64,000 bases of DNA from positions 94,487,890 to 94,551,889 of the forward strand of contig JAVMKO010000003.1 of the NCBI GenBank assembly GCA_032164245.1. Direction: 5' to 3'. Each line of letters opens with the position of its first letter. Positions within the stretch are counted from its first letter, which is position 1. Source of the DNA: Sternotherus odoratus (taxonomy: Eukaryota; Chordata; Testudines; Kinosternidae). Under the pieces are notes generated by a model. It saw only the letters and a list, made by a program, of their open reading frames with translations, was not told the origin of the DNA and searched no databases. A program made the translations under genes and the position numbers. This document shows positions 34,827 to 45,875 of this stretch, piece by piece.

Positions 34827-35277
34827 AGATAGACCAAAAAGATCACCAGCCAGAAATGCAGGGTCAGCGTGGGATGGGACAATAAACAGCTGCTGAAGGT
34901 CAGACATTAAGAGTAAAGCCGCCTGTAAGAAGTCAGACATGCAAGGAGATCAGGAAGGGACAGATAAGGGATTCTCCCTCTGAAAAAAAGAGAGACTAGC
35001 AGAGGAAGCAGCCACAGAGTAGAAATCCCCCAAAGCAGCCAATCATTTGGAGTCATTGTTCCACAGCAAACCAAGAAGAGAATTTATGTGGGTAAGATTG
35101 TATGAACAGCTAACAAACAAATTACCCAGCAGGGCCATTCAAGAAGATGAGGGATATGGGGAAGGAAGAAGCAAGCTTCTTATACTGGTAGCATTTTATT
35201 GTGTCTTGAAAACCTAATAAGCACAAGCAACAGACACAGATGGGTTTAATTAAAATACAGTAAAGCTGGCCACAACC
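34827..35277. other. Unassigned DNA
   Basis: No gene or repeat recognised. Confidence 0.45.
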
Positions 35278-35285
35278 ATATAAAG

Positions 35286-35975
35286 CAGAAGTGCCCAACG
35301 TGTGGCTCTGGAGCCATATGTGGCTCTTCAGAAGTTAATTTTTGGCTCCTTGTATAGCAGGGTTTCTCAAACTGGGGGTTGCGACCCCCCCAGAGGGTCA
35401 CCGAGCGCTCCCCTGGGGATTGTGCGCTCCTGCTGCCGCAACTTGCGGCGGTGGGGACTGGGGGCCGGTGCGCACCTGGCAGCCCGCCTGGGGGACCGGG
35501 GGTCGCGCCGCAGCCAGCTGGCTGCCCGTGGCAGGGACTGGGGGGGTCGCGCCGCAGCTGGCCACTGGACCGGAGGGGTAGCGGCGCGCCTACGGCACAG
35601 GAAAAGGGGTCACAGTCTCAATAAGTTTGAGAACCGCTGTTGTATAGGCACCGATTCCAGGACTGGAGCTACAGGTGGCAACTTTTCAAGGTGCCAAGGG
35701 GCGCTCACTGCTCAACCCCTAGCTCTGCCACAAGACCTGCCCCCACTCCACCTCTTCCTTCCCCCCTTCCCAGAGCAACCAGCAGGGGAGGTGGGGGGAG
35801 GGACGAGGAGGTGCTGATTGGTGGGGCTGCCAGTGGGTGGGGCTGCCAGTGGGTGGGACGTTCTGGGAGTGGGGGAGGAGAGAGAATGGGGGGCTGCTGA
35901 CATATTACTGTGGTTCTTCGGCAATGTACATTGGTAAATTCTGGCTCCTTCTCAGGCTCAGGGAGGCCACCCCTG
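35286..35975. mobile_element. Non-autonomous hAT, host of a nested hAT
   Basis: The ends are CAGAAGTGCCCAACGTGTGG and AGGGAGGCCACCCCTG (family type CAGGGGTGGCCAACC). The 8-bp duplication ATATAAAG is exact on both sides (35278-35285 and 35976-35983). The same family occurs at 52146-52709. Its interior is split at 35358-35639 by a second hAT. No transposase. Confidence 0.93.
35358..35639. mobile_element. Charlie-like hAT MITE nested in another hAT
   Basis: The ends CAGGGTTTCTCAAACTGG and AAGTTTGAGAACCGCTG are inverted repeats. The 8-bp duplication TTGTATAG is exact (35350-35357 and 35640-35647). Removing 282 bp plus one duplication restores the host element as seen in its relative at 52146-52709, where CTTGTATAGGCACCGA is continuous. 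GC-rich, non-coding. Confidence 0.95.
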
Positions 35976-35983
35976 ATATAAAG

Positions 35984-37490
35984 AGAAAGGAATCCTCAAA
36001 TCTTTTCTTAATCTTAACTTGAGAAACAAATTTTGAGAAGCAAAACAGATCAAAACTCCCATGTTAGGGGTGTTTTTATCCACCTTTTCATTTCGGCCAA
36101 TCTCTCTGTTTGATCTTGATAAAACTTCCATTGGCTTCAAGAGGTGTTTTGCTTGAGCAAGTTGTGGATAAGGACTTCAGAACTGCTCCCAGAGAATGCA
36201 AAATGGAATAATATATGATTTTTCAAGGGAGAGATTATTCCATCTTGTTAACAAGGCCTATAAGTTAGATATAAATGTAAAATTATCATATGTCACATTT
36301 TATAGAAATATTAGAACTAAATATTAGAGAAACCAGATGAACATTTTTGAAACTTCTCATTTTTGTCTTCCTGGTAAACAACTTGTTCACGACCATGCAG
36401 CTCAAAAGATTTTATTCCCTAGAATGCAGTATAAATGGGCCTGTCAATTTTCCATACCAAAATGAAGGTTCAGAGACTAAGTAGAATATTAGTGATCTCC
36501 ATTACAATTGCAGTGTAGCTAATTTTTGAGTCTTGTGAGATTTTATCAATTTCCAAGAGCACCACCTCCTAGGGTCATATGAATATGTGCAAACTTCAGC
36601 TTTAATTTATTTTAAAGTAAGTTTCCAGCCCTCGATGAGTGTGGAGTAAAGCTTGAAACTATGTAACCTAGTGTAACCTAAAGATACAAAGGCCAGAAAT
36701 TAAATAAACAATTCTCATTTTTTAAAAAGTCCATTATTGTAAAGCCAGTTTTAGGATTTTTCAGAGCCTAGCTCATGGTTATTCCAAACTTGGGGATAGC
36801 AGTCTTTGGTCTCTATTTACCTCTACTAGTTTCTGTGGCTCTTTTCCAAAATCTAGAGTGGGGCTGCAAATACACAAAACAAAATCCTTTTTTTAAAGGT
36901 CTATAAAATAAAAAAACCAAATGGAGTCCAAAGAGAAGAACTGGCTCATGTGATAAAGTGTACTGTTTAGTATAACTAAAAGCAGAAGATAGTTTACTAA
37001 CTACATGTTACTATGATTTATTCACCAGGTTCTAGAAGGACCACCATATGTGGTAGACAGGTGGAACTTCTGACTCTAACTCATCCAACAAAGTAGATTA
37101 TTTAACTCTCATAATAGATAATCTGATATTTTTTATTCACTAAATACCTTAAATGTAGTAAAAATAATAGCTATTTGCTTATTAACTTTGTTCTCACCCA
37201 TTTGGTAAAACTTGGTTCTTCTCCAGTGGTTTTGGTGGAGTACATTCATTGCTGCCTTTTTTGTACATCAGCATGTTTAATGACATCAGGTATCTACATT
37301 GTTCTGTGGACAATGCTCAATTAAGCCATACTGAAGGGTCTTCTCCTTTACTTATCACTTGATTTTCCCCTCTTGCTATTATTTATATAACAATGTAACT
37401 ATACTATTTAAAGTCAATTTTTAAAGTAGTTTGAGATATTATTCAAATACAAATGGCACTTTTCAGCATGGCACCTTTTAGACAAATAAA
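35984..37490. other. Unassigned AT-rich DNA
   Basis: About 1.5 kb, low complexity in places, with no gene or repeat recognised. Confidence 0.5.
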
Positions 37491-37519
37491 GAAGGAAACC
37501 TTGCCCTGAATAGCTTGCA

Positions 37520-37755
37520 ATCCAAGACCCCAATCCTGCAGTTGGCTGGCGGTGTCTATATGGAGTAATACTGAACTCTGTGGGGATTGATGTGGGTGAA
37601 GGGGTTTATCAGTACAATTACAGGATTGGAGCCTTATAACCCAAACCTGCAAACATATATACAATGAACAACTTTACTCATGTGAGTAGTACCATCAGAG
37701 TCAATGGGATTGATTTTGGGAATAAAGTTACCTGTTTGTTTGCAGGATTGGACTC
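37520..37755. repeat. Palindromic MITE-like repeat (CAATCCTGCA type)
   Basis: It contains CCCCAATCCTGCAGTTGG near the left and TTTGCAGGATTGGACTC at the right as inverted ends, with ACTCATGTGAGTAGTACC and TCAATGGGATTGATTTTGG inside. Related scraps occur at 38130-38225 and 41385-41505. Confidence 0.6.
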
Positions 37756-38129
37756 TATATTAAGACCAAGAACATCAGAAGGAGATCAAAAGCAGTAGCC
37801 TATATCATGCCCCTAATTGAGGTCTATGGGGATTTTTGCTTGAAAGCTGATGGTCTGACATAACCCACTGGGTCACAGGATAATGGCAAGGGATCTGGGC
37901 GTGATCACAGTACAACCCTGACCAGGCACTCAGTTCCGCCTGTCGGGACTTCTAGAGATGTTGTGGAATCTTACTGATTTCAGTGGGGCTCCATTTGGAC
38001 ACAGACATCTGTTCAGACAGCTCAATGCAAGATCTGGCTTATGATACCTTAGGTGAATAATGTACACAATGTGAGGGTAACACCATTTTTTAAATTTATT
38101 TTTAGTTTGTATGAAGGATGTTACAGAAA

Positions 38130-38225
38130 ATATGGTCCACATCTTGCAAATACTTATTCCACATCAGTAACTTTACTCACATGTGTAGAATTATTGATGT
38201 GCATAAGAGTTTGCAGGACTGACCC
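38130..38225. repeat. Related palindromic repeat fragment
   Basis: It shares 'TTTACTCACATGTGTAG' and 'AGTTTGCAGGACTGACCC' blocks with the repeat at 37520-37755. Confidence 0.5.
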
Positions 38226-38516
38226 CTCTGATCGCATGAGGAGAACTTGAGTTAGGAGACCCTGGGTTTGTTAACCTAAGCCTTGAGCATCAACATTTAT
38301 TTGTAACCCTAGGTTATGATTTTTTGAACCCTGGTACCAACCTGGGCTCTAGTGTCTACACTGCATTACACAAGCCCAAGTCCAGCCACCCACATTCCAG
38401 ACTTCTTAGCACTCTCCCCAAAAGTGGCCGCTTAGGGTGACTGTTCAGCAAACTTGACTGTTCAGAGAACAAAGAAAATCAGCTTGTGGAACTGTGGGTT
38501 GCTTTGGGCAGACTTT

Positions 38517-38768
38517 GGGCTGCGTCTACACTGCAAAGCAATAGGGCTTGAACCCTTGGTCCAGCTTGACTCAGGCTCTGACCCGGCCCCTCCATGGCGT
38601 CCTGGTCTGTGCCCCTGCTTAGTGCGATTTGTGAGTAGACGGAAGGGGAGCCCGAGCTGGAGCGCTGTGCTTACACGGGGATCAAATACCCACAGCAAGC
38701 GGCTCCCAGCCTGGGCCAGCCTAGTTGGCCCTAGCAAGGCTCTAACATTGCAGTGCAGACACCCGGGC
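38517..38768. mobile_element. MITE at the edge of the CpG island
   Basis: The left end GGCTGCGTCTACACTGCAAAG and right end TTGCAGTGCAGACACCCGGGC are inverted repeats. It is 252 bp and GC-rich, and lies directly against the CpG island, so part of the island's left flank is transposon-derived. Confidence 0.75.
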
Positions 38769-39780
38769 TGAGCCGAGCCCGCTCTCCCTCCGTGCGGGGT
38801 CTGACCCGGAGCCCGAAGGGCAACACCGCCCTTTTCCAGCCTCACAAGCCGTTTCTGGGGCCATCCCGCCCGAGGCCACCTGTGGCCCTGCTGCTTTTCT
38901 TTCAGCGCGGTGTGGACGCGCCCTCAGGAGCGCGAGCCGGCGGGACGCCTCTTCCCACCCGGTGCAGGGATTAACCCGCGCCCCTCCCCACAGTTGCCAG
39001 CGGAGGCGTCCTTGGCTGAAAGCCGCCGCCGCCAAGGAGTTAATCAGCTCGGAGCCCTGCGCTCCTGCACGGCTCCGTCACCCGGGCGGGGGGCTGCTGC
39101 GGGCGGGGCGGGCCGTCGCTGACGGAGGCGGGAGGACAAGGCGCTGTCCGCGCGCGGCGTCCCCGGCTTCAGAGCGGAGTCGCGGCGTCGCGGCAGCAAC
39201 TTCCTCGCCCCCGCCGCGGGGAGCCACCCACAGGGCGCCGCCGCCAGGCCGAGCTCGGCAGCCCGCCTGGGGAGGGATCAAGTCCCCGCGAGCGGCCGGG
39301 CAGCGCTGGGCGAGGTAAGGGGCCGAGCGGGGAAGTTGCTGCGCTTGGCGCGGCTGGACATTCCCGCATGGGGCGGACGGGTCCCTGGCTGGCTCCTGCC
39401 TTGGGCACCGCTGGGCTGGGCGGCGCTTTCCCCGGGGGTGCCCCCGCCTCAGCGTGCAGCGGCCGGGCTCGGGCTGCCCCCGCTGGCCCCCAACGAGCGG
39501 CAGCCGCCCGGGGCCCCTGGTCTGTGCACCCCAGCGACAGGCAGACCCCGGCCCCCGCCCCCAGGCGCTCCCCGGGCACGCGAACGGCGGGGAAATGTTT
39601 GCAAATGTCTCGCCCTCCGTGGGGCGCGCGCTGGGGGAATCGCGAGTTGCTCCCGCCCCCCGCCGGGCCGGGGAACCCGGGCGCGATCAGCGATGCCCAT
39701 CGGCGCTCCCGGCAGGGCCGTTCGTTTCCATTAGTCCGAGGGGAGCCTTCGCCTGGCTGCAGGGTTGGGAAGGGGACTGG
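38769..39780 (+). promoter_or_regulatory. CpG island, candidate promoter
   Basis: A GC-rich, CpG-dense block with no repeat signature in its core. GC boxes of the GGGCGGGG type lie at about 39083-39112, and TGACG-type half sites follow at about 39120. No TATA box is seen, as is usual for CpG-island promoters. The direction is inferred from the splice donor at 39314/39315. This is the only place in the window with the features of a vertebrate gene start. The gene cannot be named. Confidence 0.65.
39000..39314 (+). other. Candidate non-coding first exon
   Basis: The sequence GGGCGAG|GTAAGG gives a strong splice donor with the intron starting at 39315. No ATG occurs on the plus strand between 39000 and 39314, so the exon would be 5' untranslated. 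The left boundary (transcription start) is arbitrary because it cannot be read from sequence. What else it could be: a CpG island with a chance donor. Moderate confidence. Confidence 0.45.
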
Positions 39781-40602
39781 CCGGAGGGAGGCTGAGGGGC
39801 TCCAGCTGTTCTTAACGAAAAGCGCTCGCGGATTTCCCAGAGGTGCAAAGTAAAGCAGCGAGGAAAAGGCTGCTTTAAACTAAACCCAACGGACTAGGAC
39901 GGGACGGGGGTTTGAGGTGTAACGGTGGGCGGGCGGGCACGTGCTAGTACCTTTGGAGTAAATTTTGGAAAACCCGAGTAGTCGACTGCCATCAAGAGTA
40001 ACTTTTGTTTCTACTGCAGAGTCGGGACAATAAAGCTGGAGTTTTGCTCTGCAGAAATGCATGAAAGTGGGGCTTGAAAGCAAAGCACAGATAAATAAAC
40101 AAAGGCGGGGGGACCTGGTGTTCGGTGTCCAAAGCAACTTTTTTTTTTAAGTGTTTCGTTCAGCAAATTGGCTGAAGCTTGTTGTTTGCTTTCGTGCAAC
40201 TTTTTAATGGAAGTGGGTCTTTATTTGAAAAAGCTGTGCAGCCCTGCACTAAACCCTGTCCAGCTGGAGCTACTCCTGAGCTTACTTCCAATAGCCTCAG
40301 GGACTTGCTGCCTGATGGTGACACTTGTAATGATTAAAGCATCTGAGGGTTGTGATAAGGCTACTATTCACATAGATGATGTGGCTGCAGCCACCAATCT
40401 CCCCTATTATGGACGTGTTCCATTCCCCCCCCCCCCCCCCGTTGTTACAACTAGTGATCTACTTATTAAAACAGGGGGGACTTGGTTTTTTTTGTGGCTT
40501 TAAACAAGTCATATACTTGTTTGTTTAATAAAACTGTACTTGAAAAAGAAAACCCTGTCACAGGTACTGACCATTTTATATGACAAACATTTGCAGAACA
40601 AT
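39781..40602. other. Unassigned DNA downstream of the CpG island
   Basis: No gene recognised. There is a poly-C run at 40426-40440. If the promoter is real, this is first-intron sequence. Confidence 0.45.
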
Positions 40603-40778
40603 GGTAACAGAGTCCTGTGGCACCTTAAAGACTAACTATAAAGTATCGAAGCATAAGCTTTCGTGGGCTAATACCCACTTGTTGGATGCACGACTTTATA
40701 GTTAGTCTTTAAGGTACCACAGGACTCTCTGTTACCTCTGCTATTCCAGACTAACACGGCTACCTCTCTGATTTGCAG
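40603..40778 (-). mobile_element. Penelope-like fragment with hammerhead-like hairpin
   Basis: Arms 40603-40644 and 40693-40736 are reverse complements apart from a 2-nt insertion and one or two mismatches. The 48-nt loop, read on the minus strand, holds GTGGG-TATTAG-CCCAC, then GAAA, then GCTTATGC. This is the order stem II, GAAA, short stem III of a type I hammerhead ribozyme, with the arms as stem I. The position of the CUGANGA core reads CCAACAA here, so catalysis is probably lost. Penelope-like retroelements are known to carry hammerhead motifs in their terminal repeats. The assignment of this family to Penelope is my inference. Confidence 0.65.
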
Positions 40779-41380
40779 AACAAGACTTTATAAAAGTCAA
40801 ACATGTATAACATTACTATTAGTTAGAGATGCATGTAAACTCTTTCTTGTATAAAATTAAAATTAGCTATAAAGGAAATAAAAACCATTTTGCCATGACA
40901 ATAAAAAAGCCAAATAGATCTATGAGAGTGATTTTGAAATTGGGAAAGAAAATGTGGAAAGACAGCATTTTTCTATCAGTTTATACAGTGTGAAGCAGAA
41001 TTCTGTGCTCAGACATGCTCCCTTTGGTTTCAAAAGGATGTGTGCATGTGAATCCAAGGGTGTAATCTGGCTTTCTGTGGGCCCCATGCTGCATTCCTTG
41101 CGCACCCAAATTTCCACCGAAACCCAAGTTAGGCCTTTTTTCTTTCTTCTGGAAGTTCAGCTTTATGGCCATGCTCTTTAGTCAATTTTCTGAATAAAAC
41201 TATGTGAAATGAGGATAGGATGTGAAATAGGATGCTTCTGTCATGAGAGTTTTGGGTGTGCAAGGAATGTAGGAAGGAACCCATAATTTGTAGCCGGGTT
41301 TCACTGAGGGTTACCTTCCCCACTCTTCCTTCATTAATACAGATTTTTCTTTGTTTGTTTAGCAAATGAGCCTTTTAGAT
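40779..41380. other. Unassigned DNA
   Basis: No gene or repeat recognised. Confidence 0.45.
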
Positions 41381-41384
41381 GTGG

Positions 41385-41505
41385 GCCTTGATCTTGCATA
41401 TACTCCTGCACATGTTTAACTTGACTTCTATGATGAGTAGTCTCACTGATGTCTCATGATGGTAAAGTTTAAAAACATGCATAAGTGTCTGCAGGAGTGG
41501 GGCTT
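41385..41505. repeat. Palindromic MITE-like repeat fragment
   Basis: The left block CCTTGATCTTGCATATACTC and right block GTGTCTGCAGGAGTGGGGC are inverted, with CACATGTTTAACTTGACTTC and AAACATGCATAAG inside. Same family as 37520-37755. Confidence 0.6.
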
Positions 41506-41577
41506 TAGATACCATTAAACCACATAGCTTAAGTGGCAGAATATGTGGAATTTTTATGAAGGATGTATTAAATCTTA

Positions 41578-41700
41578 AGCTCTTCAGGGCAGGGGCTGTT
41601 CCTTACTGTGTATTTGTGTAATGCCTAACACATTGAGGTCCTGATTCTGTTTGAAATCTCAATATGCTACCATAGTACTAACTACTACTAATAATTATCA
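41578..41700 (+). repeat. L2-like LINE 3' end
   Basis: AAGCTCTTCAGGGCAGGGGC followed by TGTGTAATGCCTAACACATTG and GAGGTCCTGATTCTG matches the 3' end pattern of L2-type elements in reptiles, ending in a TACTAATAAT-type tail. Confidence 0.7.
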
Positions 41701-43873
41701 CATGGGATAAACACGGTACTGAGCTCAGCACTATTGCATGCAGCAGTAATGGATGCTGCTTCACAGAACAAAATGTTATATGTTTCACATTCCTTAAGCT
41801 GGTAAATAAATTGAAAACCGCTCTTAGCAGAATAGGGTCCTTGCACATAAGTAGGTGCTATGGTAATAGTACTGCTATTAATAAAACCCTTTTCATGGAA
41901 ATTTCAAAAGTGTCATCAGCTTTATAATTGTCTTTTTTTTAAACTGGATTTTTAATTTTCTACATTTTTAAAATTTTTTAAATTTTTGAATTTTTTTAAA
42001 AAAATTAAAATGTCAGAATTCCCTAATCTTGAAAAAATCCAACCACCTGACTAGGTTGATCAGTCATAAAAAGCAGTGCAAAAAACCAACCCACCACCAT
42101 GAATCTCTCGGGAGAAAATATTTAGAAGAACAGCAAATGGAGGAAGTTGTGGTTTAATTTTAAAAATAAAAATACAAAATATTTTGCAAAAAAGACATTG
42201 TGCCTTTCTGCATCACAGTTATTTTCGGTGAGTCTCATGGGGGTTGACTGACCTTCCTTCACGCTGCAGGAGCTATCTCTGTAGCTGCTGATTGGGGGAA
42301 AGCTTCATGGTTCTCGTATAGTCAGTCCCATGTTCCTCCCATGTGGTCATATATGCCTCGTGGCCTATAGCCAGCTGGAGGTTAAACCAAATCATATACT
42401 TGGAAGTACATTATTTTAATAAATTGAATAGAAATGATATTATGCTTTTTCTCCACAATTATATTTATTTTTATTTTGTTTAGTTTTTACAAAAATAATG
42501 AAAACAACATTAATAAGTCTCTGAATGTATATCTAGAAAAACTGCAAAGAATAAATTGAAGAGTCTTGAAGCAGTGACCTTCATCTTGTACATTTTTTTT
42601 ACAGCACCTCACACAATGGGAACCCAATGTGATTGGGACTTCTGGGTTTGACTGTAATGTGCGAAAAAATGTCCATACAGTTAGGAATTGCACTGTGTGG
42701 ATAATAGACTGCAGGTTTATTACAAGAAGTGTCTTGGGTTTTGTTCAGTGCATTGTTACTAGTATATCCAGTAAAGGATGGTGTGTGAATGATACTGTAA
42801 ATCTAAGGTGGTGACCTTTAAAACAGGAATAAGATAGGTCAGGACCGTATGCTTGACTGCAATGACTTGATTCTATTGAAAAGTTCACAAAAAGTATCCA
42901 ACTGGTGTAGAAGTCCTGACAGCTTCCTTACAGTTTGGCAACCTTGTATATTCTGTTTATGATTGTAGTTACAAAGGAGCCCAGATCTTTAATTGACCAT
43001 CATAGGTGAAGTAAATAGGGACTGCTCATGCTAAAGTTGAGCATGTGCTTAAATGTTTATTGGATTGGGGCCTTACTCTTTTTAAAAGATGATAGCCAGA
43101 TTGTTTGCTTGTGGGTAAATTGGTAGCTCCATTGACTTCAGCCAAAGACTCACTGAAAGTGTCATAAGGCTCCTTTAGTCACTAAGAAGCTTTTGAAAAT
43201 TTTACACATAAGTAATTTGTGCTGTTTTAATTTAAAATAAATATTTACAAGAAAGTCTGTAATAATAACTTAAAAACTATGAGAGGAAAAATACCCATTT
43301 TAATAGATCTGCATTCAGTGTCTTTATGTACTACTGGATGAACAACACTTGCTACCAAATATGCCTGGTTCCTTATTCATGCTGCTTAGCACTTCAATTC
43401 CATGAGTGTGCCATTTAAATTTATAATACAACGAGGATCCATTACACCCTATTGTGTCAACTTGTTTATCTAACTCATAAAAACCCATAAACCACCAAAT
43501 CACAACAACAAAAAGTTAAATATTGGAGAAGTTCAGACAAGTAATAGCGATGAGCTTATATACTACAATAGCTAAAGAATTAATTAGGAAGTTTGTTCCT
43601 GATTCAAAGACTAAAGGATGCCTCTGGTGGATTGTGTATATTTTGTAGCTCTCTCTCCACTCCCAGTCCCAACAGCGTATGTATCACACTGTGTACTGCA
43701 GAAGGGGTATGCTTACTGCCCCTTAGAAAATGGTTTGTGAGGCCTTTATTAGCAATTGTCGTGTTTGTAGTTACTGCTTGAGATAGCACAGCTGAAAATA
43801 GGTTTATTAATTAGCACCGATTCAAATGAGTGTTTACTTTTCTTTCTTTGTTCTCTCTCCTTATTTATTTTAG
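41701..43873. other. Mostly unassigned DNA with L2-like scraps
   Basis: Fragments at about 41836-41885 and 42590-42660 (CAGCACCTCACACAATGGG) resemble L2 3' ends. An A/T-homopolymer patch lies at 41931-42010. No gene supported. Confidence 0.45.
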
Positions 43874-43911
43874 GCTGATGCACTAGAGCCTATATTTGCA
43901 TTCACTGGAAG
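43874..43911 (+). other. Candidate 38-nt internal exon
   Basis: A long pyrimidine-rich tract (43838-43870) ends in TTTTAG, followed 38 nt later by GGAAG|GTATAT. Only one frame is open and reads ADALEPIFAFTG. The size and the splice signals fit a micro-exon, but such pairs also arise by chance in 64 kb. Confidence 0.2.
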
Positions 43912-44574
43912 GTATATGGGTTTAAAGATGCTTCTTTAGTGAGGAATATTACCTTAAGATAACTTTATTGAGCATTGTTTCCCCTTCTGTCACCTTAGGT
44001 TTTTATTTCTTTATGCTGCTTTCTACCTCTCCATTCACCTCCCCAACTCCTTCTGCCATTGATTTTCAAAGAGCAATACGTGTAATTGGAATGATTCAGT
44101 GGTATTCCGGTAATAAATAAATGGTGGTATATACAGTTTGCAGAAAAAGCCTTCAATTTGGAGGAATTGAGGAAAACTGGGAGGCTAAGAAATAAGTGAC
44201 TTAAGAAAAGGAAATGCTAGTTGCTTTGTATTAAATGCTCTTCTTTTCTTTATCCCCATTACCATTTTTATTTAGATTGGTATCCTAATTTTGGGCCAAA
44301 TCCTAGAGCGAAGTGCAAAGCCCAAGTAGAAGTTTTTTGTTCTGCATGCAAATCTGGCCTACTGGCACAGTGCTAAGGAATGGAATCTCCCACAGCTTGA
44401 GAAGGAACATAAGAACCTGAGGAAAGTCACACTCAGTACATGGCTGGGGGATGCTGATGGTGTTACAGATGACAAAGTTGGGGAAACTTTTATTTGGACA
44501 GGCCCCCATAAAATGTAGGGCTGGTTCTGCTCTTTGTTCCACATTATCTTACCACCTGTATTTCACTGTCTAGG
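43912..44574. other. Unassigned DNA
   Basis: No gene or repeat recognised. Confidence 0.45.
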
Positions 44575-44956
44575 GGGTCAGCAAATGAAATTAATAGGCA
44601 GCAGATGTAAAACAAATAAAAGGGAGTATTTCTTCACACCATGCACAACCTGTGGAACTCCTTGCCAGAGGATGTTCTGAAGACCAGGACCATAACAGGG
44701 TTAAAAAAAGAACTAGATAAATTCATGGAGGATAGGTCCATCAATGGCTTAATAGCCAGGATGGGCAGGAGCCGTGTTTCTAGCTTCTGTTTGCCAGAAG
44801 CTGGGAATGAGTGACAGGAGATGGATCACTTGATGATTATCTGTTCTGTTCCATTCCCTCTGGGGCGTCTGGCACTGGTCTCTGTCGGAAGACAGGATAC
44901 TGGGCTAGATGGACCTTTGGTCTGACCCCATATGGCCATTCTTATGTTTTATGTCA
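44575..44956 (+). mobile_element. CR1 LINE 3' end
   Basis: A plus-strand CR1 fragment with 'GGAACTCCTTGCCAGAGGAT', 'GATAGGTCCATCAATGGC' and the 3' end 'GATGGACCTTTGGTCTGACC' then 'TGGCCATTCTTATG'. This is the CR1 subfamily with a TTCTTATGTT-type tail. 5'-truncated, non-coding. Confidence 0.93.
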
Positions 44957-45076
44957 TTGTGGCTTGATTTGATAACTCTGGACCTCCTGTACATAATGAC
45001 CTCCTGTATACATTATTTAGCAGAAGCAATTATCATGAATAAATTTGCTTTAATAAACAGTATGTTAAGTTGTTTA

Positions 45077-45190
45077 CAGTGTTGTAGCTGTCTTGTTCCT
45101 GGATATGATCAAGACAAGGTATATGAGATAATATCTTTTATTAGACCAACTTCTGCTGGTGAAAGGTACACGCTTTCATGGAGCTTTGGC
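45077..45190 (-). mobile_element. Second Penelope-like fragment
   Basis: It contains GAGATAATATCTTTTATTAG, ACCAACTTCTGCTGGTG and CGCTTTCATGGAGCT. On the minus strand the last block gives AGCTCCATGAAAGCG, a remnant of the stem II/GAAA part of the hammerhead-like unit of a second family. The other half is missing: the copy stops where the hAT at 45191 begins. Confidence 0.55.
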
Positions 45191-45708
45191 AGACAAAAAG
45201 GGTGTTTAGGGGTTTAAGGTGTGGGAGGGGCACTGGGCTGAGGCAGGGGGTTGAGGAGTCAGGGCTTTGGGTGCAGTCTCTGGGATGGGGCTGGGGATGA
45301 GGGGTTGCAGTGCAGGAAGGGGCTCTGGGTTGGGGGGGGGCACTCAGGGCTGGGGCACAGACTTACCTCCAGTGGCTCTTGTTCAGCAGTGTAGCTGGGA
45401 TGCAGAGGCAGGCTTCCTGCCTGTCCTGGCAGTGCAGACCATACTGTGACCCAGAAGCAGCCAGCAAGTCCGGCTCCTAAGCAGAGGCTCACAAGCGGCT
45501 CCACACGGCTCTTGCCCGCAGGCACTGCCCTCCCCCTCCAGCTCCCATTGGCTCCCACTTCCGGGGCACTGCTCAGTGTCAGAACAAATAGGGACTATTA
45601 GTTTTTACTGGCCACCCACCAGGGTCCCTGGTTGCTGAGCAAAGTGACCCAGTGCCTTGCATTCTGTGACCCAGTACTGGGTTGCGACCCAAAGTTTGAA
45701 AACCACTG
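45191..45708. mobile_element. hAT, left-truncated (Charlie-like)
   Basis: The right end reads CCCAAAGTTTGAAAACCACTG, the complement of a CAGTGGTTTTCAAACT hAT terminus. The left terminus is missing. The interior has GGGGCTGGGG-type repeats, and the reading frames are composition-driven. Confidence 0.7.
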
Positions 45709-45715
45709 GGCTACA

Positions 45716-45875
45716 ATACGGGTTAACATGTGTGGGTTAGCACAGCTTTAGATGTATTATCCTGAATCTTAATGGACTTTTTAAAAATCATGTTAACTTG
45801 ATTGCGCTAACTTGACTTTTTCCCTTCAAGACAGGAACTTACTATGTCTGAATAGACCCTAGCTTTGTGGTGGTG
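45716..45875. mobile_element. MITE fragment
   Basis: GGGTTAACATGTGTGGGTTAGC near the left and TGTTAACTTGATTGCGCTAAC toward the right form imperfect inverted blocks, with a terminal GTCTGAATAGACCCTAGC. Boundaries are uncertain. Confidence 0.4.

Noticed and set aside
39336..39853. Several overlapping GC-rich frames in the CpG island (for example 132 and 161 codons)
   Set aside because: They overlap on both strands, follow the splice donor at 39314 and carry no recognisable domain. They are expected by chance in CpG-dense DNA.
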